Counted from the stretch's first letter, positions 8,166 to 17,880 are shown. The stretch is DNA of 64,000 bases from Romboutsia lituseburensis DSM 797 (GCF_900103615.1 NZ_FNGW01000013.1:1-64000), one strand, 5' to 3'. Translations and numbers: made by a program. The notes: a model not told the origin generated them from the sequence alone.

Positions 8166-9599
8166 TTATAAGAATTTTTTAGAATCTATCATTGTAGTTT
8201 TCAAACTCCAAAGTTCATGAGATAAGTCTACTTTATAAGTCTGAGGATTTGAAAGCCTTCTATATTCATCCCATAAAGTATCTAATTCATTTTTTACATA
8301 TTCTCTTATTTGCATAACAGGCTTACTCTTATGTTTACATACACCATTTATAAATAAAGGTTTATGAAGCTCTTTAATTGTATACTTTTCAAATGTTTTA
8401 GATTTCCAAGTATATAGCGGATGGAATATTGTTAATGGCTTAGAATCATCAATAGATTCATCGTGTAACATTATTAAATCTGCCTCAGATTTTCCATATT
8501 CATTGTATATTCTAACAACTTTTTTATAGCCTGGATTATTTATTTTTTCAGGATCTTCTGATAGTTTTATTTTAGGTTCAATTTCATCATTATCATTAAA
8601 TGATGCAGCTAATTTATATACACCACCTAAAGATGGTGAATCAGAAGATGTTATAAGTTTTGTTCCAACGCCCCATGAATTTATAGTTGCACCTTCAGCT
8701 TTAAGAGCAGTTATGGCATACTCATCAAGGTCGTTTGAAGCTGTTATACTAATATCTGTAAATCCTTCTTTATTTAATTCTTTTGAACATTTCTTAGATA
8801 AATATTGTAAATCTCCAGAGTCTAGTCTTATACCCATAGGTTTATGACCTTTTTCTCTAAGATCTTTAAAAACTTTAATAGCATTAGGTAGACCGCTATT
8901 TAATACATTGTAAGTATCAACTAGTAGTAAACACTTATCTGGATATATATCAGCATAGGCCTTAAATGCATCTAATTCAGTATCAAATTTTTGTATCCAA
9001 CTATGAGCTTGCGTACCAACTACAGGTATATCGAATAATTTTCCAGCTAGTACGTTAGCAGTTGCATTACATCCTCCTATCATAGCAGCTCTAGCCCCAT
9101 AAGTTCCTGCATCAGGACCTTGAGCACGTCTTAATCCAAATTCAAATACTGGATCATCTTGGGCTGCAAAACAAACTCTAGAAGCTTTAGTAGCTATAAG
9201 TGATTGGAAATTAACAATCGTAAGTAAAGCGGTTTCAATAAGCTGAGCTTGATATAATGGTGCCTTTACAGTAAGTATAGGTTCATTAGGGAACATGATA
9301 GTTCCTTCTTCAACCGCGTATATATCTCCGGTAAACTTAAAATCTTTCAAAAACGTTAAAAAATTATCAGAAAATAAGTTCAAACTTTTAAGATATTTTA
9401 AATCTTCCTCTGAAAAATGAATGTTATTTATATATTCAACAAACTGTTCAATTCCACAAACTATAGTGTATCCACTGTTGCATGCATTTTTTCTAAAGAA
9501 CATATCAAATACAACAACATCTTCATGTATATTTTTTTCGAAATATCCATTTAACATAGTAAGTTGATATAAATCAGTAAGAAGCGTTAAATTTCTCAT
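8166..9599 (-). CDS. pncB: Nicotinate phosphoribosyltransferase
   Basis: A 477-residue enzyme that converts nicotinate and PRPP to nicotinate mononucleotide for NAD salvage. Landmarks are LTDLYQLTMLNGYF at the N-terminus, an EFGLRRAQGPDAG segment containing the family arginines, GTQAHSWIQ (the autophosphorylated His region), and GIRLDSGDL for the PRPP site. Length fits the long form of the family. AAGGAG lies 7 bases before the ATG. First gene of a two-gene minus-strand unit with the Lrp regulator. Confidence 0.93.
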   Translation of the reverse strand: MRNLTLLTDLYQLTMLNGYFEKNIHEDVVVFDMFFRKNACNSGYTIVCGIEQFVEYINNIHFSEEDLKYLKSLNLFSDNFLTFLKDFKFTGDIYAVEEGTIMFPNEPILTVKAPLYQAQLIETALLTIVNFQSLIATKASRVCFAAQDDPVFEFGLRRAQGPDAGTYGARAAMIGGCNATANVLAGKLFDIPVVGTQAHSWIQKFDTELDAFKAYADIYPDKCLLLVDTYNVLNSGLPNAIKVFKDLREKGHKPMGIRLDSGDLQYLSKKCSKELNKEGFTDISITASNDLDEYAITALKAEGATINSWGVGTKLITSSDSPSLGGVYKLAASFNDNDEIEPKIKLSEDPEKINNPGYKKVVRIYNEYGKSEADLIMLHDESIDDSKPLTIFHPLYTWKSKTFEKYTIKELHKPLFINGVCKHKSKPVMQIREYVKNELDTLWDEYRRLSNPQTYKVDLSHELWSLKTTMIDSKKFL

Positions 9600-9768
9600 T
9601 ATATTTCTCCTTAATATAAAATTATAAAATTTACTTTTACTACATAAGTTTACAATAAATCCATATGTATAAAAAACCCCACATATATACTAAAACATAA
9701 TATAGTACAACTTTCAAGTATAAAGTATCACAGTATAAGCATAAAATTATTTAGGAGGGGGAGATTGA

Positions 9769-10350
9769 ATGGGAAAAATATGGTTTTATATGCTTGCAAT
9801 AGGAATATTAGGAAGTATATTTTCTAATAATTTAGGAGAATTAAATAAAGTTATTCTAACAGAAGCATCAAGGGGTGTAGAGTTTGCAATAAGTTTAGCC
9901 GGTGTAATGGCACTATGGATGGGGATAATGAATATAGCTAAAGATTCAGGATTGATTGAAAAAATTGGACAAAAACTTAATCCACTAATGAGAAAATTAT
10001 TTCCATCTATTCCTCCAGGTCACAAGGCAATGTCTTATATGGTTATGAATATAGCTCTAAATATGGTAGGGGCAGGTAATGGGGCTACAGCATTTGGATT
10101 AAAAGCGATGGATGAGCTTCAAACATTAAATCATAAAAAAGATACAGCATCAAATGATATGATAATGTTTCTTGTGATAAATATATCATCCATACAATTA
10201 ATACCATTTACTATGTTAAAAGTAAGAATGGATTTAGGATCACAAAATCCATCAGAAATTATATTAACCACATTATTTGCAACAATAGTATCAACAATAG
10301 TCGCTATAATTACATGTAAGATGCTTGAAAGTAGAAGGAGGTATAGATAA
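9769..10350 (+). CDS. spmA: Spore maturation protein A
   Basis: A 193-residue membrane protein with several hydrophobic helices and a nucleoside-recognition (Gate) domain, including NMVGAGNGATAFG and the LVINISSIQLIPF segment. In Bacillus, SpmA and SpmB are needed for spore core dehydration; the mechanism is unknown. AGGAGGGGG precedes the ATG. The stop overlaps the spmB start by one base (TAATG), so the pair is coupled. In Bacillus spmA/spmB lie in a different region, next to dacB, so this placement is a local difference. Confidence 0.92.
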   Translation: MGKIWFYMLAIGILGSIFSNNLGELNKVILTEASRGVEFAISLAGVMALWMGIMNIAKDSGLIEKIGQKLNPLMRKLFPSIPPGHKAMSYMVMNIALNMVGAGNGATAFGLKAMDELQTLNHKKDTASNDMIMFLVINISSIQLIPFTMLKVRMDLGSQNPSEIILTTLFATIVSTIVAIITCKMLESRRRYR

Positions 10351-10871
10351 TGGAATTATTTTCTAATATACTGGTACCTTTAATAATTTTATATATAATA
10401 GTTTATGGTAGATATAAAAAAATAGATATATATGATAGTTTTATAAAAGGAGCAATAGATGGATTAAAATCGGCTTGGTCTATAGCACCGTATATAATAG
10501 GAATATTTTTAGCTATAGGAATTTTTAAAACAGGAAAAGGAATAGAGATGTTGGAGTTTTTATTCAAACCTATAGCTAATTTAATGAGCATACCAAAGGA
10601 GCTTATTGGGTTGATTATAGTCAAGCCTTTATCTGGAAGTGGCGCTCTTGGTATGTATACAGAGTTAGCTCAAAGGGTAGGTGTTGATAGTCTAGTAGAA
10701 AAAATGGGTTCTACGATAGTTGGTGCTTCAGAAACAATATTTTATACAATGGCAATATATTATGGAAGTTTAAAAATAAAAAATACACGACATACTTTGC
10801 CTTGTGCTATGATTTGCCATATAGCAGGCGTAATAGCATCAGTATTTATATGTTACATAATGTTTGTATAG
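10350..10871 (+). CDS. spmB: Spore maturation protein B
   Basis: A 173-residue membrane partner of SpmA with the same Gate-type fold. KPLSGSGALGMYTEL near residue 90 and GSTIVGASETIFYTMAIYYG near 122 are family signatures. Four to five hydrophobic segments are visible. It overlaps spmA by one base and uses AAGGAGG at the end of spmA as ribosome site. It ends before the long leader of metG. Confidence 0.92.
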   Translation: MELFSNILVPLIILYIIVYGRYKKIDIYDSFIKGAIDGLKSAWSIAPYIIGIFLAIGIFKTGKGIEMLEFLFKPIANLMSIPKELIGLIIVKPLSGSGALGMYTELAQRVGVDSLVEKMGSTIVGASETIFYTMAIYYGSLKIKNTRHTLPCAMICHIAGVIASVFICYIMFV

Positions 10872-11008
10872 TAATGAAATAGTAATAAAATAAGATAATC
10901 TACACTAATTTATAAATTTTTATATAATTAGTATTAAATAGTAACAAAAAATGAGTTATAATAATATGTATAAAATATATTAATTTAGTAAAATATAGAA
11001 ACATATAG

Positions 11009-11308
11009 AAGCGAAGAAGAGAAGAGTAAATAAGGATTTTTTCTACAGAGAGCTAGGGTAGGTGAAAGCTAGTGTAAAATGAATTATTGAAGATGGCCTC
11101 GGAGCTTTTTATCCGAATAATAGTATTATTACTATTTTTAAGATAAAACGATTAGACCCGTTATAGTCTACTAAGATATCTAACAAGTATACATTTTAAA
11201 ATGTTTATTGTAGAACATTTTAAAATTATAATACATATTTGTCCAGATAAATTAGGGTGGTACCGTGATTAATCTCGCCCCTATGCTTTATAGGAGGCGA
11301 GTTTTTTA
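11009..11308 (+). promoter_or_regulatory. T-box riboswitch, methionine specifier
   Basis: A leader of about 300 bases before metG with the order expected for a T-box. It starts with a stem I region with GAAGAAGAGAAGAG and AGAGAGCTAGGGTAGGTGAAAGCTAG. The specifier loop GAAGATGGCCTCGGAG presents ATG (11093-11095, methionine). The T-box core AGGGTGGTACCGTG is at 11254-11267, and a terminator follows at 11274-11308. By the known mechanism, uncharged tRNA-Met pairs with the specifier and the T-box and prevents termination, so metG is made when charged tRNA-Met is scarce. Confidence 0.95.
11274..11308 (+). terminator. T-box terminator before metG
   Basis: CTCGCC(CC)TAT pairs with ATAGGAGGCGAG around GCTTT and is followed by six T. 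Its 5' arm abuts the T-box core, as expected for the terminator/antiterminator switch. Confidence 0.9.
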
Positions 11309-11350
11309 GTTTAAATAAAAATAAATCGAGATATTAGGAGGCAAAATAAT

Positions 11351-13288
11351 ATGACAAAGCCAAGTTTTTATGTAACAACACCTATATATTACCCAAGTGG
11401 TAATCTTCATATAGGTCATACTTATACAACAGTTGCAGCAGATGCAATAGCAAGATTTAAACGTTTCTGTGGATATGATGTAAAGTTCTTAACAGGAACA
11501 GATGAACACGGAGAAAAAATACAAAAAACTGCTAGAGAAAAAGGTATGACAGAGATAGAGTACTTAGATGGAATGATAGCAGATATACAAAAATTATGGA
11601 ACACTATGGATATATCATATGATGATTTCATAAGAACGACACAAGATAGACATAAGATTATAATACAAAAAATATTTACTAAATTATATGAGCAAGGTGA
11701 TATATACAAAGGTGCATATGAAGGAAAATACTGTACTCCATGTGAAAGTTTCTGGACAGAATCTCAATTACTAGAAGGAAATAAGTGTCCAGACTGTGGA
11801 AGAGAAACCTACGATGCTAAAGAAGAAGCTTATTTCTTTAAGTTATCTAAGTATGAAGATAGATTAAGAGAATTATTTGCAGACCCTAACTTCTGTTTCC
11901 CAGTATCTAGAAAAAATGAAATGGTTGCTAACTTCTTAGACAAAGGATTAGAAGATTTATGTGTAACTAGAACTACTTTTGACTGGGGTATAAAAGTTCC
12001 ATTCGACGAAAAACATGTAATATATGTTTGGGTAGATGCTTTATGTAACTATATAACAGCTCTTGGATACATGAGTGAAAATGATAGCGAGTATAAAAAA
12101 TTCTGGCCTGCAAATGTTCATATAGTAGGTAAAGAAATAATGAGATTCCATACTATAATATGGCCAGCTATACTTATGGCATTAGGCGAAGAAGTGCCTA
12201 CACAAGTATACGGACATGGATGGATATTATTCGATAATGATAAGATGAGTAAATCAAAAGGTAATATAGTGTATCCAGAACAAATGATAGAAAGATATGG
12301 TGTTGATGCACTTAAGTACTTCTTATTAAGAGAATTTGCATTTGGTCAAGATGGAAACTATACTCATAGAAACTTTGTAACAAGACTTAACTCAGATCTT
12401 GCTAATGATTTAGGAAACTTAGTAAGTAGAACGGTAGCAATGGTAGAAAAATATAATGGTGGAATAATACCAATGTCTAAAGCAACTACTGAATTTGATG
12501 CAGATTTAAAAGCAGTTGCTAAACTTTCAGTGGAAAACTTTGAAAATGAAATGAATAAACTTCAATTTAATGAAGCATTAGAAAGTGCTTGGAAATTAAT
12601 AAGAAGAACTAATAAATATATAGATGAAACTATGCCTTGGGCTTTAGCTAAAGATGAATCTCAAAAAGATACTTTAGACACAGTACTATATAACTTATGT
12701 GAATCTATAAGAATAGTAGCTACACTTATAAATCCAATAATGAATGCTACTGCTAAGAAGATATATACTCAATTAGGAGTAACAGATGAAAATATGATGA
12801 CTTGGGAAAGTGTTAAAACATTTGGACTTATAGGTGAGAATACAAAAGTTCATAAAGGAGAAGCTTTATTCCCGAGATTAGATATAGAAAAAGAAGTAGA
12901 AGAGCTAAACGAGTTATTCTCAGAAAAGACAGAAGAAGCAAAAGAAGAACCTATAGATCATAAAGAAAATATAACTATAGATGAATTAGATAAAGTAGAG
13001 TTAAGAGTTGGTAGAGTTATAAGCTGTGAAAAGCATCCAAAAGCTGACAGATTACTAGTATCTCAAATAAAAATTGGACCAGAAACTAGACAAATAGTAT
13101 CAGGAATAGCTAAGTGGTACAAGCCAGAAGATATGGTTGGTAAAGATGTTGTAGTAGTATGTAACTTAAAACCAGTTAAATTAAGAGGTGTAGAATCTCA
13201 AGGTATGATATTAGCAGCTGGAAATGATGGAGATGACTTAGTTGTTCCAGTAGCAACAGGTGCTAAGGATGGATGCGAAGTTCGTTAA
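11351..13288 (+). CDS. metG: Methionyl-tRNA synthetase
   Basis: A 645-residue class I synthetase. HIGH motif NLHIGH at residues 19-24, two CxxC knuckles (CTPC and CPDC, about residues 127 and 145) for zinc, KMSKS near 300, and a C-terminal OB-fold tRNA-binding domain from about residue 545 (VELRVGRV...). It charges initiator and elongator tRNA-Met. Controlled by the upstream T-box. TTAGGAGG lies before the ATG. tatD follows after 19 bases, and shares the transcript. Confidence 0.96.
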   Translation: MTKPSFYVTTPIYYPSGNLHIGHTYTTVAADAIARFKRFCGYDVKFLTGTDEHGEKIQKTAREKGMTEIEYLDGMIADIQKLWNTMDISYDDFIRTTQDRHKIIIQKIFTKLYEQGDIYKGAYEGKYCTPCESFWTESQLLEGNKCPDCGRETYDAKEEAYFFKLSKYEDRLRELFADPNFCFPVSRKNEMVANFLDKGLEDLCVTRTTFDWGIKVPFDEKHVIYVWVDALCNYITALGYMSENDSEYKKFWPANVHIVGKEIMRFHTIIWPAILMALGEEVPTQVYGHGWILFDNDKMSKSKGNIVYPEQMIERYGVDALKYFLLREFAFGQDGNYTHRNFVTRLNSDLANDLGNLVSRTVAMVEKYNGGIIPMSKATTEFDADLKAVAKLSVENFENEMNKLQFNEALESAWKLIRRTNKYIDETMPWALAKDESQKDTLDTVLYNLCESIRIVATLINPIMNATAKKIYTQLGVTDENMMTWESVKTFGLIGENTKVHKGEALFPRLDIEKEVEELNELFSEKTEEAKEEPIDHKENITIDELDKVELRVGRVISCEKHPKADRLLVSQIKIGPETRQIVSGIAKWYKPEDMVGKDVVVVCNLKPVKLRGVESQGMILAAGNDGDDLVVPVATGAKDGCEVR

Positions 13289-13307
13289 TCAGTTAGGAGT
13301 GTAAAAA

Positions 13308-14078
13308 ATGTTATTTGACTCACACGCACATTTAAATGATGCAAGATTTGATGAAGATAGAGAAGAATTAATAAATTCTTTAAAAGATAAGCAGGTAGAT
13401 TTAGTTCTAAATCCAGGTGCAGATATAGAAAGTTCTATAACTAGTGTAGAATTAGCTAATAAATATGACTTTATATATGCAGCAGTTGGAGTACATCCAC
13501 ATGATGTAGGAGAACTAGATGATACGGCTATAGATACTCTAAGAAAGCTTGCTACTGAAAATGAAAAAGTAGTGGCAATAGGTGAAATTGGATTAGATTA
13601 TTATTATGATAACTCGCCTAGAGAAATTCAAAGAGAATGGTTTAAAAAACAAATAGAATTAGCTAATGAACTAAAATTACCTATAATAATACATGATAGA
13701 GATGCACATGGAGATACTTTTGAAATAATAAAAAATACTAAATCTCCTGAAATAGGATGTGTACTTCATTGTTATAGTGGAAATGTAGAACTCGCTAAAG
13801 AGTATATAAAAATGGGATGTTACATTTCTATTCCGGGAACAGTTACTTTTAAAAATAATAAAAAAACTAGAGAAGTAGCAAAAGAAATACCTTTAGAATA
13901 TTTATTAATAGAAACGGATTCTCCATATATGGCACCAGAGCCGCATAGAGGAAAAAGAAATGACCCATCATTAGTTCAGTTTGTAGCGGATAGAATAGCT
14001 CAAGAAAAAGGAATTTCTTATGAAAAAATATGTGAAGCTACAAAAGAAAATGCAAAAAAATTATTTAATATAAAATAG
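13308..14078 (+). CDS. tatD: TatD-family metal-dependent DNase
   Basis: A 256-residue TIM-barrel metallohydrolase. Metal ligands are visible in DSHAHLN (residues 4-10), GEIGLDYYYD, IIIHDRDAH, VLHCYSGN and ETDSPYM. The family has 3' exonuclease or general DNase activity, with unclear in vivo role. It is co-transcribed with metG as in Bacillus (metS-yabD), and so is under the T-box. A terminator follows. Confidence 0.93.
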   Translation: MLFDSHAHLNDARFDEDREELINSLKDKQVDLVLNPGADIESSITSVELANKYDFIYAAVGVHPHDVGELDDTAIDTLRKLATENEKVVAIGEIGLDYYYDNSPREIQREWFKKQIELANELKLPIIIHDRDAHGDTFEIIKNTKSPEIGCVLHCYSGNVELAKEYIKMGCYISIPGTVTFKNNKKTREVAKEIPLEYLLIETDSPYMAPEPHRGKRNDPSLVQFVADRIAQEKGISYEKICEATKENAKKLFNIK

Positions 14079-14083
14079 TTAAT

Positions 14084-14117
14084 AAAAAGTACTAGTTAAA
14101 AGCTAGTACTTTTTTTA
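14084..14117 (+). terminator. Terminator after tatD
   Basis: AAAGTACTAG pairs with CTAGTACTTT (loop TTAAAAG), then T7. It closes the metG-tatD unit. Confidence 0.85.
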
Positions 14118-14267
14118 TGTTTGAAAAATTATGATACTATTTAATTTGAAAAATTATTAAGTCTGGTGACCGATAAATAATGTTGTAATAAATTATTGCC
14201 ACTATGAATATAGATTATAGAAAAGCTTTTATAGGCTTTTATTTACTAAAGAGAGGGAGAGGTTATT

Positions 14268-14942
14268 ATGGGTGTTAAAAATACATTCAAAGGTCCTATA
14301 CTACTTATGTTAACAGCGGGTACAATAGTATTAGGAACATACTCTGGAATAAACAAAGAGATATCATTAACTTTAGATGGACAAACTATTAAATATGATA
14401 CTATTTCAAATACTGTAGAATCATTTTTAGTTAATAAAAAGATAAATGTGCCACAAGGAAGTAGAATAGAGCCTAATTTAAATACAAAACTAACTAATAA
14501 TATGGATATAGAAATAATAACTAAGTTTTCTGTAAATATAAAAGATGGAAAAAAAGTGTTAGAGCATGAAACTAATAAAAAAACTGTAGCAGAAGTATTA
14601 AAAGAATGTAGTATAGAGATTACTGATAAAGATGTATTAAGCAAAGATTTAGATCAGAAAATAAATCCACAAGATACTATAGAAATAACAAGAGTTAGTG
14701 AAAGCATAGAAAAAGAAGTTAAAGAAATTCCATTTAAGATAAAAGTAGTAGAGGATAAATCATTATTAGAAGGAAAATCAAAGACTAAAACACATGGAAA
14801 AAAAGGAAAGGTAGAAATATCATATAAGATATTATGTAAAAATGGAGAGATAGTATCAAAAACTAAAATAGATGAAAAAATATTAGAAAATCCTCAAAAT
14901 GAAATAGTTAAGAAGGGGTCATTAAAAACAAGTACTGTTTAA
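14268..14942 (+). CDS. YabE-like surface protein: DUF348 repeats and G5 domain, no 3D domain
   Basis: A 224-residue protein with an N-terminal membrane or signal segment (residues 10-25). Two DUF348 (ubiquitin-like) repeats follow, starting at about 30 (ISLTLDGQTIKYDT, TVESFLVNKKI) and 85 (TNKKTVAEVLKECSIEI). A G5-like domain (about 140-215, with EIPFKIKVVED and GKKGKVEISYKI) is last. Its place between tatD and rnmV matches Bacillus yabE. Bacillus YabE continues into a C-terminal 3D hydrolase domain. Here the frame stops right after G5, and the 157 bases before rnmV encode no such domain. It may therefore bind peptidoglycan without cutting it. Confidence 0.75.
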   Translation: MGVKNTFKGPILLMLTAGTIVLGTYSGINKEISLTLDGQTIKYDTISNTVESFLVNKKINVPQGSRIEPNLNTKLTNNMDIEIITKFSVNIKDGKKVLEHETNKKTVAEVLKECSIEITDKDVLSKDLDQKINPQDTIEITRVSESIEKEVKEIPFKIKVVEDKSLLEGKSKTKTHGKKGKVEISYKILCKNGEIVSKTKIDEKILENPQNEIVKKGSLKTSTV

Positions 14943-14970
14943 AAATATAAAATAAAAAATAACTATTATT

Positions 14971-15014
14971 AAAATAAAAGCTATAGTGCATAATTGTACT
15001 ATAGCTTTTATTTT
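14971..15014. terminator. Terminator after the YabE-like gene
   Basis: A 17-bp perfect stem, AAAATAAAAGCTATAGT with its complement at 14998-15014, with A and T tracts on the two sides so that it can act in both directions. Confidence 0.8.
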
Positions 15015-15099
15015 TCTTGATAAAATTACGTAAAAAACGTAAAATATAAAGATGAAGTTAAGATACGAGATTAATAATATATAAAAAGGTGAAGTAATA

Positions 15100-15630
15100 A
15101 TGATAAAAGAAATAATAGTTGTAGAAGGAAAAGATGATGTTACTGCTGTAAAAAGAGCAGTTGATGCAGAACTTATAACTACGGGTGGATTTGGATTTCC
15201 AAAAGGTGTTATGGAACGTATAAAATCAGCACAAAAAAGAAAAGGCGTAATAATTTTTACAGACCCTGATTTTGCAGGTGAAAAAATAAGAAAAAAAATA
15301 GCCGCAGAAGTGCCAGGATGTAAGCATGCATTTTTACCAAGAGAGGAAGCTAAAAAAGATGGAGATATAGGAATCGAAAATGCTACTCCAAAAAGCATAT
15401 TAGCTGCTCTTGAAAAAGTAAGAACTGAAAGTACGGATAAAAGAGATGAATTTAAGCAAGTAGACTTAATTAGAAATGGACTTATAGGAAATGAAGATGC
15501 ATCTATAAGAAGGGATGAATTAGGTAAAATACTTGGGATAGGATATGGAAACGCAAAACAATTTTTAAATAGATTAAATAATTACGGTGTAACTAGAGAA
15601 GAATTTGTACAAGCTCTAGATAGAATTTAA
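15100..15630 (+). CDS. rnmV: Ribonuclease M5
   Basis: A 176-residue Toprim-domain nuclease that matures 5S rRNA precursor. VVEGKDD (residues 7-13) and FTDPDFAGEKIR (about 49-60) carry the Toprim acidic residues; GIENATP follows. It precedes rsmA as in Bacillus. A 5S rRNA substrate lies at the left end of this window. GGTGA precedes the ATG. A good conserved gene with no oddities. Confidence 0.94.
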   Translation: MIKEIIVVEGKDDVTAVKRAVDAELITTGGFGFPKGVMERIKSAQKRKGVIIFTDPDFAGEKIRKKIAAEVPGCKHAFLPREEAKKDGDIGIENATPKSILAALEKVRTESTDKRDEFKQVDLIRNGLIGNEDASIRRDELGKILGIGYGNAKQFLNRLNNYGVTREEFVQALDRI

Positions 15631-15707
15631 ATTATTGATTATTTAATTTAGTAACAATTTTAATTTTATTACTTTAATTAATAAAAAATAAGAATAGGAG
15701 AAAATAC

Positions 15708-16577
15708 ATGGATAGACTTTCATCACATAGAGCAACCAAAGGTGTTGTTGAAAAGCACGGATTTAAATTTTCAAAGTCTTTAGGACAAAACTTTTTAATA
15801 GATGATAATGTAATTGATAGAATATTAGATGGCGCAAGACTTTCTGAAGGAGATAAAATAATAGAAGTTGGACCTGGAATTGGTACTTTAACTCGTGAGA
15901 TGGGTAAAGTGGCTGATAAAGTTGTTGCTATAGAAATAGATAGATCTTTAATACCTATATTAAAAGAAACTTTAGATGAATTTGATAATATAGAAGTAGT
16001 AAATAAAGATATATTAAAGGTAGATGTACAAGAGTTAATTAAAGAAAAGTTAAGTGGAGGACCAGTAAAATTAGTAGCAAACCTTCCATACTATATAACA
16101 ACTCCAATAGTTATGAAATTTTTAGAGGAAGATATACCAGTAACTGATATAGTGGTTATGGTACAAAAAGAAGTAGCAGATAGAATGAATGCTGGACCAG
16201 GAACAAAAGACTATGGAGCATTATCAGTAGCTGTTCAATATTATTGTGATACTGAAATAGTGGCAAAAGCTCCAAGACATATGTTTATACCACAGCCAAA
16301 TGTAGACTCAACAGTTATAGGTCTTCATGTAAGATCTGAAAAAAAATATCCTGTTGATAGTGAAGAAATATTCTTTAAAACAGTTAAAGCGGCATTTGGT
16401 CAAAGAAGAAAAACTTTACTTAACGCATTAAGTGGTTTAGGATTTTTAACTAAAGACGAGATAAAAGAAGTATTAGCACAGGCTGATATAGATGAGAAGA
16501 GAAGAGGAGAAACTCTTACGATAGAAGAGTTTGCCACTCTATCAAATAAAGTAAATGCAAAGGTACCTTCAAAATAG
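15708..16577 (+). CDS. rsmA: 16S rRNA dimethyladenosine transferase (KsgA)
   Basis: A 289-residue SAM-dependent enzyme that dimethylates A1518 and A1519 of 16S rRNA. KSLGQNFLIDDNVID at the N-terminus, EVGPGIGTLT (SAM site), VVAIEID and NLPYYITTPI (catalytic NLPY) are present. AGGAG precedes the ATG. The 3' end of the gene is part of its own terminator (16562-16591). Confidence 0.96.
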   Translation: MDRLSSHRATKGVVEKHGFKFSKSLGQNFLIDDNVIDRILDGARLSEGDKIIEVGPGIGTLTREMGKVADKVVAIEIDRSLIPILKETLDEFDNIEVVNKDILKVDVQELIKEKLSGGPVKLVANLPYYITTPIVMKFLEEDIPVTDIVVMVQKEVADRMNAGPGTKDYGALSVAVQYYCDTEIVAKAPRHMFIPQPNVDSTVIGLHVRSEKKYPVDSEEIFFKTVKAAFGQRRKTLLNALSGLGFLTKDEIKEVLAQADIDEKRRGETLTIEEFATLSNKVNAKVPSK

Positions 16578-16591
16578 AAGGTACTTTTTTT
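16562..16591 (+). terminator. Terminator overlapping the rsmA stop codon
   Basis: GGTACCTTC pairs with GAAGGTACT around AAAATA, then T7. The 5' arm lies within the last codons of rsmA. Confidence 0.85.
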
Positions 16592-16644
16592 ATGCATATA
16601 AACATATACTATCTAGAGAGATTATGTTAAGGGGGGGAAGAGAG

Positions 16645-17880
16645 ATGGCTTCTAAGAGAAAATTCAAAAGGGATTATATAATCCTTGAAGCTAAAGACAC
16701 TAATTTTAGATATAAAGAACGCATTTTACCTAAAGCATTTGCCAAGGTAGAAATAAATGATGAAAAGTCAATAGTATCATTATATGTAGAAAATCTTAAA
16801 TGTGTAAAAGATGGTTATAGAGTTGTTGCCATACAAAGTGACTATGAAACTTTAGACTTAGGTAAAGTTGTCTTAAGTGAACAAGGAAAAGGTGAGTTCG
16901 TTTTAAATCTAGACAAAGATGATATAGAAATAAAAGGTATAGCACTGTTATATGAAAAATCTGTTCCACTAATAGGGTTTAAAGGTAGTAAAATAGAGAA
17001 CTATGAAGAAATACTATTTACGGGTGAAGATGAATATGATGAAGATGAGTATGAAGAGTATGAAGAAATAGAATATATAGAGATAGACGATGAAGATGAT
17101 ATACAAGAGTATGAAGAAATAGAGTATATAGAAATAGATGAAGACGATGAATACGAAGAGATAGACGATGAATATGAAGAGATAGATGATGAATATGAAG
17201 AAATAGATGACGAATATGATGATGATGAAGTAGAGTATGAGTATGATGAAGAAGGCGATGAAGAAGAATATGAAGAATATGATAATGTAGAAGAAACTAT
17301 AGAACGTAATATATCTCAACAAAATCAACATGAAATTCAACAACCAAAATCAAAACAGCAATCTAGAAAAAATACAGCATTAAATAAACAAAAAAAACCT
17401 AATTACGAGCCACAAAGTAAATATACAAATGTATCACAAGAAAGTAAATCTAACTCAAAAACAGCTGGAGCATTATTAATGCCAAGGCAAATAAAAAAAG
17501 GACTAAAATATTTCAATGAAGTTAAGCCTTTTGTTACAAGAGATATAGATGATACTAGATGGTGGAAGATAGAAATAAGTCCAACTACATTATGCGGATA
17601 TACAATGCCTTATCTTGGTTATGTTAATTCATTAAATTACACTATGTATAGTGATGCGGTAATGCAATCTTATAAATATAGACATTATTTATTTGGAGTT
17701 CAGTATGATGAATATAACAAGAGAAAACACTATATATATGCAGTGCCAGGACATAAAAATGAGCAACCAGACAAAGGTCATACAGGATTTACCACTTATC
17801 AACCATGTGATACAAGAAATGATAGTTTAGGATATTGGTTATGCTTTATAGACTCTAGAACTAGAAGAATAACAAAATAA
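16645..17880 (+). CDS. Clostridial protein with long acidic repeat region, function unknown
   Basis: A 411-residue protein in three parts. The N-terminal beta-rich domain (about 1-125) begins MASKRKFKRDYIILEAKD and resembles a domain seen in clostridial proteins of unknown function (possibly DUF7922). An extremely acidic stretch (about 128-220) is built of E, D and Y, and includes three exact DEYEEID heptads encoded by 21-base repeats at 17146-17208. A Q/N/K-rich linker leads to a compact aromatic C-terminal domain (about 285-411, with RWWKIEISPTT and LGYWLCFIDSRTRRI). The ATG at 16645 follows a GGGGGGG ribosome site. It lies where Bacillus has yabG, veg and sspF. A spore-coat or metal-binding role is only a guess. 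Confidence 0.7.
   Translation: MASKRKFKRDYIILEAKDTNFRYKERILPKAFAKVEINDEKSIVSLYVENLKCVKDGYRVVAIQSDYETLDLGKVVLSEQGKGEFVLNLDKDDIEIKGIALLYEKSVPLIGFKGSKIENYEEILFTGEDEYDEDEYEEYEEIEYIEIDDEDDIQEYEEIEYIEIDEDDEYEEIDDEYEEIDDEYEEIDDEYDDDEVEYEYDEEGDEEEYEEYDNVEETIERNISQQNQHEIQQPKSKQQSRKNTALNKQKKPNYEPQSKYTNVSQESKSNSKTAGALLMPRQIKKGLKYFNEVKPFVTRDIDDTRWWKIEISPTTLCGYTMPYLGYVNSLNYTMYSDAVMQSYKYRHYLFGVQYDEYNKRKHYIYAVPGHKNEQPDKGHTGFTTYQPCDTRNDSLGYWLCFIDSRTRRITK
17146..17208 (+). repeat. Three tandem 21-base repeats
   Basis: Units at 17146-17166, 17167-17187 and 17188-17208, each coding DEYEEID, differ only at wobble positions (TAC/TAT, GAG/GAA, GAC/GAT). A partial fourth unit follows. Repeats of this kind can change copy number by slippage. 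Confidence 0.85.

Noticed and set aside
9600-9768. Operator or sporulation promoter between pncB and spmA
   Set aside because: CATAAAAT near the spmA ribosome site resembles a sigma-E -10 only in part, and no matching -35 could be read.
14118-14267. Leader before the YabE-like gene as a possible riboswitch
   Set aside because: Long for a leader, but the conserved cores of c-di-AMP, c-di-GMP-I, M-box and other common classes are not visible.
14922-15398. 158-codon open frame on the minus strand over rnmV
   Set aside because: It is a shadow of the clearly conserved rnmV gene; its end runs through the terminator at 14971-15014.
16555-16644. Earlier start for the acidic-repeat protein
   Set aside because: The upstream in-frame residues lie in the rsmA terminator, and the ATG at 16645 has a strong ribosome site.
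17014-17343. 109-codon open frame on the minus strand
   Set aside because: It is antisense to the acidic repeat region. The GAA/GAT-rich codons give a reverse frame of Ile, Phe and Tyr only. No ribosome site.
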